A stretch of 8,479 nt of DNA from CAZTGZ01 sp044339595 (GTDB taxonomy: Bacteria; Bacteroidota; Bacteroidia; NS11-12g; UBA9320). The position numbers were made by a program, and so were the translations under genes. The DNA lies in the NCBI GenBank assembly GCA_044339595.1, contig JBIIVF010000105.1:1-8479 (forward strand). Reading direction: 5' to 3'. Below are positions 7,821 through 8,479 of the stretch, one piece after another. The notes under the pieces were generated by a model. That model did no database searches. It saw only the letters and a list, made by a program, of their open reading frames with translations, and was not told the DNA's origin. Every line of letters starts with the position of its first letter. The stretch's first letter is position 1.

Positions 7821-7854
7821 ATCTTCTGTTTGCGTCAGAGCAAATATAGAAGAT
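7821..7854. promoter_or_regulatory. Interrupted inverted repeat enclosing the -7 element of the SusC operon
   Basis: On the plus strand, ATCTTCT (7821-7827) pairs with AGAAGAT (7848-7854), and TTTGC (7829-7833) pairs with GCAAA (7840-7844). This leaves 12 complementary pairs with a 1/3-nt asymmetric bulge and a 6-nt loop. The right arm overlaps the -7 element, and the left arm lies 2 nt from the SusC start codon. The predicted start of transcription falls within the loop, so on a transcript from this promoter only one arm would be present. It could be a DNA operator. In readthrough RNA from the upstream gene it would be a hairpin covering the AGAAGA stretch just before the start. Confidence 0.5.
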
Positions 7855-7872
7855 TTTTGAATATGTGTTAAA
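7841..7872 (-). promoter_or_regulatory. Promoter candidate for the SusC/D operon
   Basis: On the minus strand, TATATTTG at 7848-7841 is a perfect match to the Bacteroidota -7 element TAnnTTTG. Twenty nucleotides upstream is TTTA (7872-7869), a weak version of the -33 TTTG. Transcription should begin about 7836-7835, giving a very short leader of about 17 nt before the ATG at 7818. This promoter would drive the four genes down to 2018 independently of the upstream lipoprotein gene. The -7 element is enclosed in an inverted repeat, which suggests control at this point. Confidence 0.6.
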
Positions 7873-7900
7873 ATGACACTAAGATAATGTGAATTATTTT

Positions 7901-8395
7901 TCAGGGTGCAGGTGGCAAGCAAGGATTGCAGCGGGTGTGAATCACAATTTTTGCTTCGATATCCTCAAATACCGGAAAGTCAAAAGCGGATTGATGCATA
8001 TGCTGCCGGGTGCATTCTGTGGCTTGTTCATCCATTTTTGAAACCATCTCTTCCAGTTGCTTTTGGCTCATGGAATAAATGTAATAATGATGCGGGATCA
8101 AATTTATTTTCAGCTTCCCTTTGTTATCGGTGGTATAAGGAATTTCTTCAATGGTATTCCCTTCATCGTTGCGTTTAACAAAATAAACAGTGGTATTTGG
8201 CAAAATTTTAGGCGTACTCAATTCTTTGAGCATCTCTTCTGAAGGGGCAGCGCCGCCGCAGTATTCTTGAGAACTTGAAAAGGTTAAGTTCAATTCGTGG
8301 GTGCCGGCTACTTTTTTTGATTTGCAACCGGTCAGGAACAAAACGGTCCATGACAAACTAAAAATGACGATCAATCTGAGTGCTTTATGTTTCAT
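7901..8395 (-). CDS. Small cysteine-containing lipoprotein, function unknown
   Basis: Protein of 164 residues. The signal peptide, with hydrophobic core LIVIFSLSWTVLFL, ends in LTGC, making C24 the predicted lipid-modified cysteine. Mature residues 31-110 look like a beta-sandwich. They include a strand-turn TTDNKGKLKINLIPHHYYIYS (88-108), of the kind seen in transthyretin-like or carboxypeptidase-regulatory-like folds. A short likely helix follows (QKQLEEMVSKMDEQATEC). Four cysteines remain in the mature chain: C46 in EYCGGAAPSEE, C128, and C156/C159 in RCNPCLPPAP near the C-terminus. Two disulfides, or a metal or redox site, are possible. I recall YCGGAxP-type segments in other Bacteroidota lipoproteins but cannot assign a function. 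Its ATG overlaps the stop of the gene before it (ATGA), so it belongs to an operon extending beyond the right edge. An 82-bp gap with its own promoter separates it from the SusC gene. Confidence 0.83.
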   Translation of the reverse strand: MKHKALRLIVIFSLSWTVLFLTGCKSKKVAGTHELNLTFSSSQEYCGGAAPSEEMLKELSTPKILPNTTVYFVKRNDEGNTIEEIPYTTDNKGKLKINLIPHHYYIYSMSQKQLEEMVSKMDEQATECTRQHMHQSAFDFPVFEDIEAKIVIHTRCNPCLPPAP

Positions 8396-8479
8396 GATTT
8401 TTTATACTTATAAATGGCGATGGCGGTTCTTTTTGAGGCTCCTTTTGGTCCGAGAACTTCCTGCAATTGGTGGTACTCA
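8392..8479 (-). CDS. C-terminal fragment of an unidentified gene entering from the right edge
   Basis: One open minus-strand frame runs from the right edge to a TGA at 8394-8392 and encodes 28 residues (EYHQLQEVLGPKGASKRT, then AIAIYKYKKS). The stop overlaps the start of the lipoprotein gene in an ATGA, the same junction used between two genes at 2902-2905, which supports this frame being real. The basic, lysine-rich tail suggests a cytoplasmic protein. There is too little to name a family. Confidence 0.6.
   Translation of the reverse strand, partial: EYHQLQEVLGPKGASKRTAIAIYKYKKS

Noticed and set aside
7854..7900. GTGT/ACAC hairpin after the small lipoprotein gene as a terminator
   Set aside because: The stem is only 4 bp of mixed pairs with no T-tract. 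Readthrough into the SusC operon cannot be excluded.
8414..8479. Possible plus-strand start (ATGGCGATGGCG) running off the right edge
   Set aside because: There is no ribosome-binding or promoter signal before it. The minus-strand frame ends in an ATGA overlap with the lipoprotein gene, which is more convincing.

Overview
The window looks like chromosomal DNA of a member of the Bacteroidota. The evidence is an adjacent SusC/SusD pair, short lipoproteins with Bacteroidota-style lipoboxes, and promoter-like sequences of the TAnnTTTG type in place of E. coli-like -10 boxes. A-rich leaders also replace strong Shine-Dalgarno sites. I cannot name the genus. Every supported gene is on the minus strand, so the genes are transcribed from right to left. 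I saw no tRNA, rRNA, CRISPR array, transposase or phage gene.

From right to left, the layout is as follows. The last 28 codons of an unidentified gene enter at the right edge (8392-8479). They overlap by ATGA with a small cysteine-containing lipoprotein gene (7901-8395). An 82-bp gap follows, holding a well-formed TAnnTTTG -7 element inside an unusual inverted repeat (7821-7854). Next comes a compact four-gene outer-membrane uptake operon: a SusC-type TonB-dependent transporter (4771-7818), a SusD-type surface lipoprotein (3378-4763), a 154-residue lipoprotein resembling DUF5004/lipocalin-like proteins (2902-3366), and a 295-residue secreted protein with two related halves (2018-2905). Gaps in the operon are 7 bp, 11 bp and a 4-bp overlap. 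It reads as a nutrient (probably glycan or oligomer) capture-and-import system. The last two genes sit where SusE/SusF-type accessory binding proteins usually lie. No hydrolase or dedicated regulator is in the window, so the substrate cannot be inferred.

After a 172-bp gap comes katG (1-1845), a bifunctional catalase-peroxidase cut off by the left edge. All catalytic residues that can be checked are present. An N-terminal signal peptide precedes the usual start of the protein, which predicts export to the periplasm. The gap holds a perfect 26-bp palindrome (12-bp arms) lying over a plausible katG promoter, which looks like a regulator's operator.

The most interesting signals are the two regulatory dyads, the internal duplication in the 295-residue protein, and the exported KatG. 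I found nothing that I would call a wholly new system.
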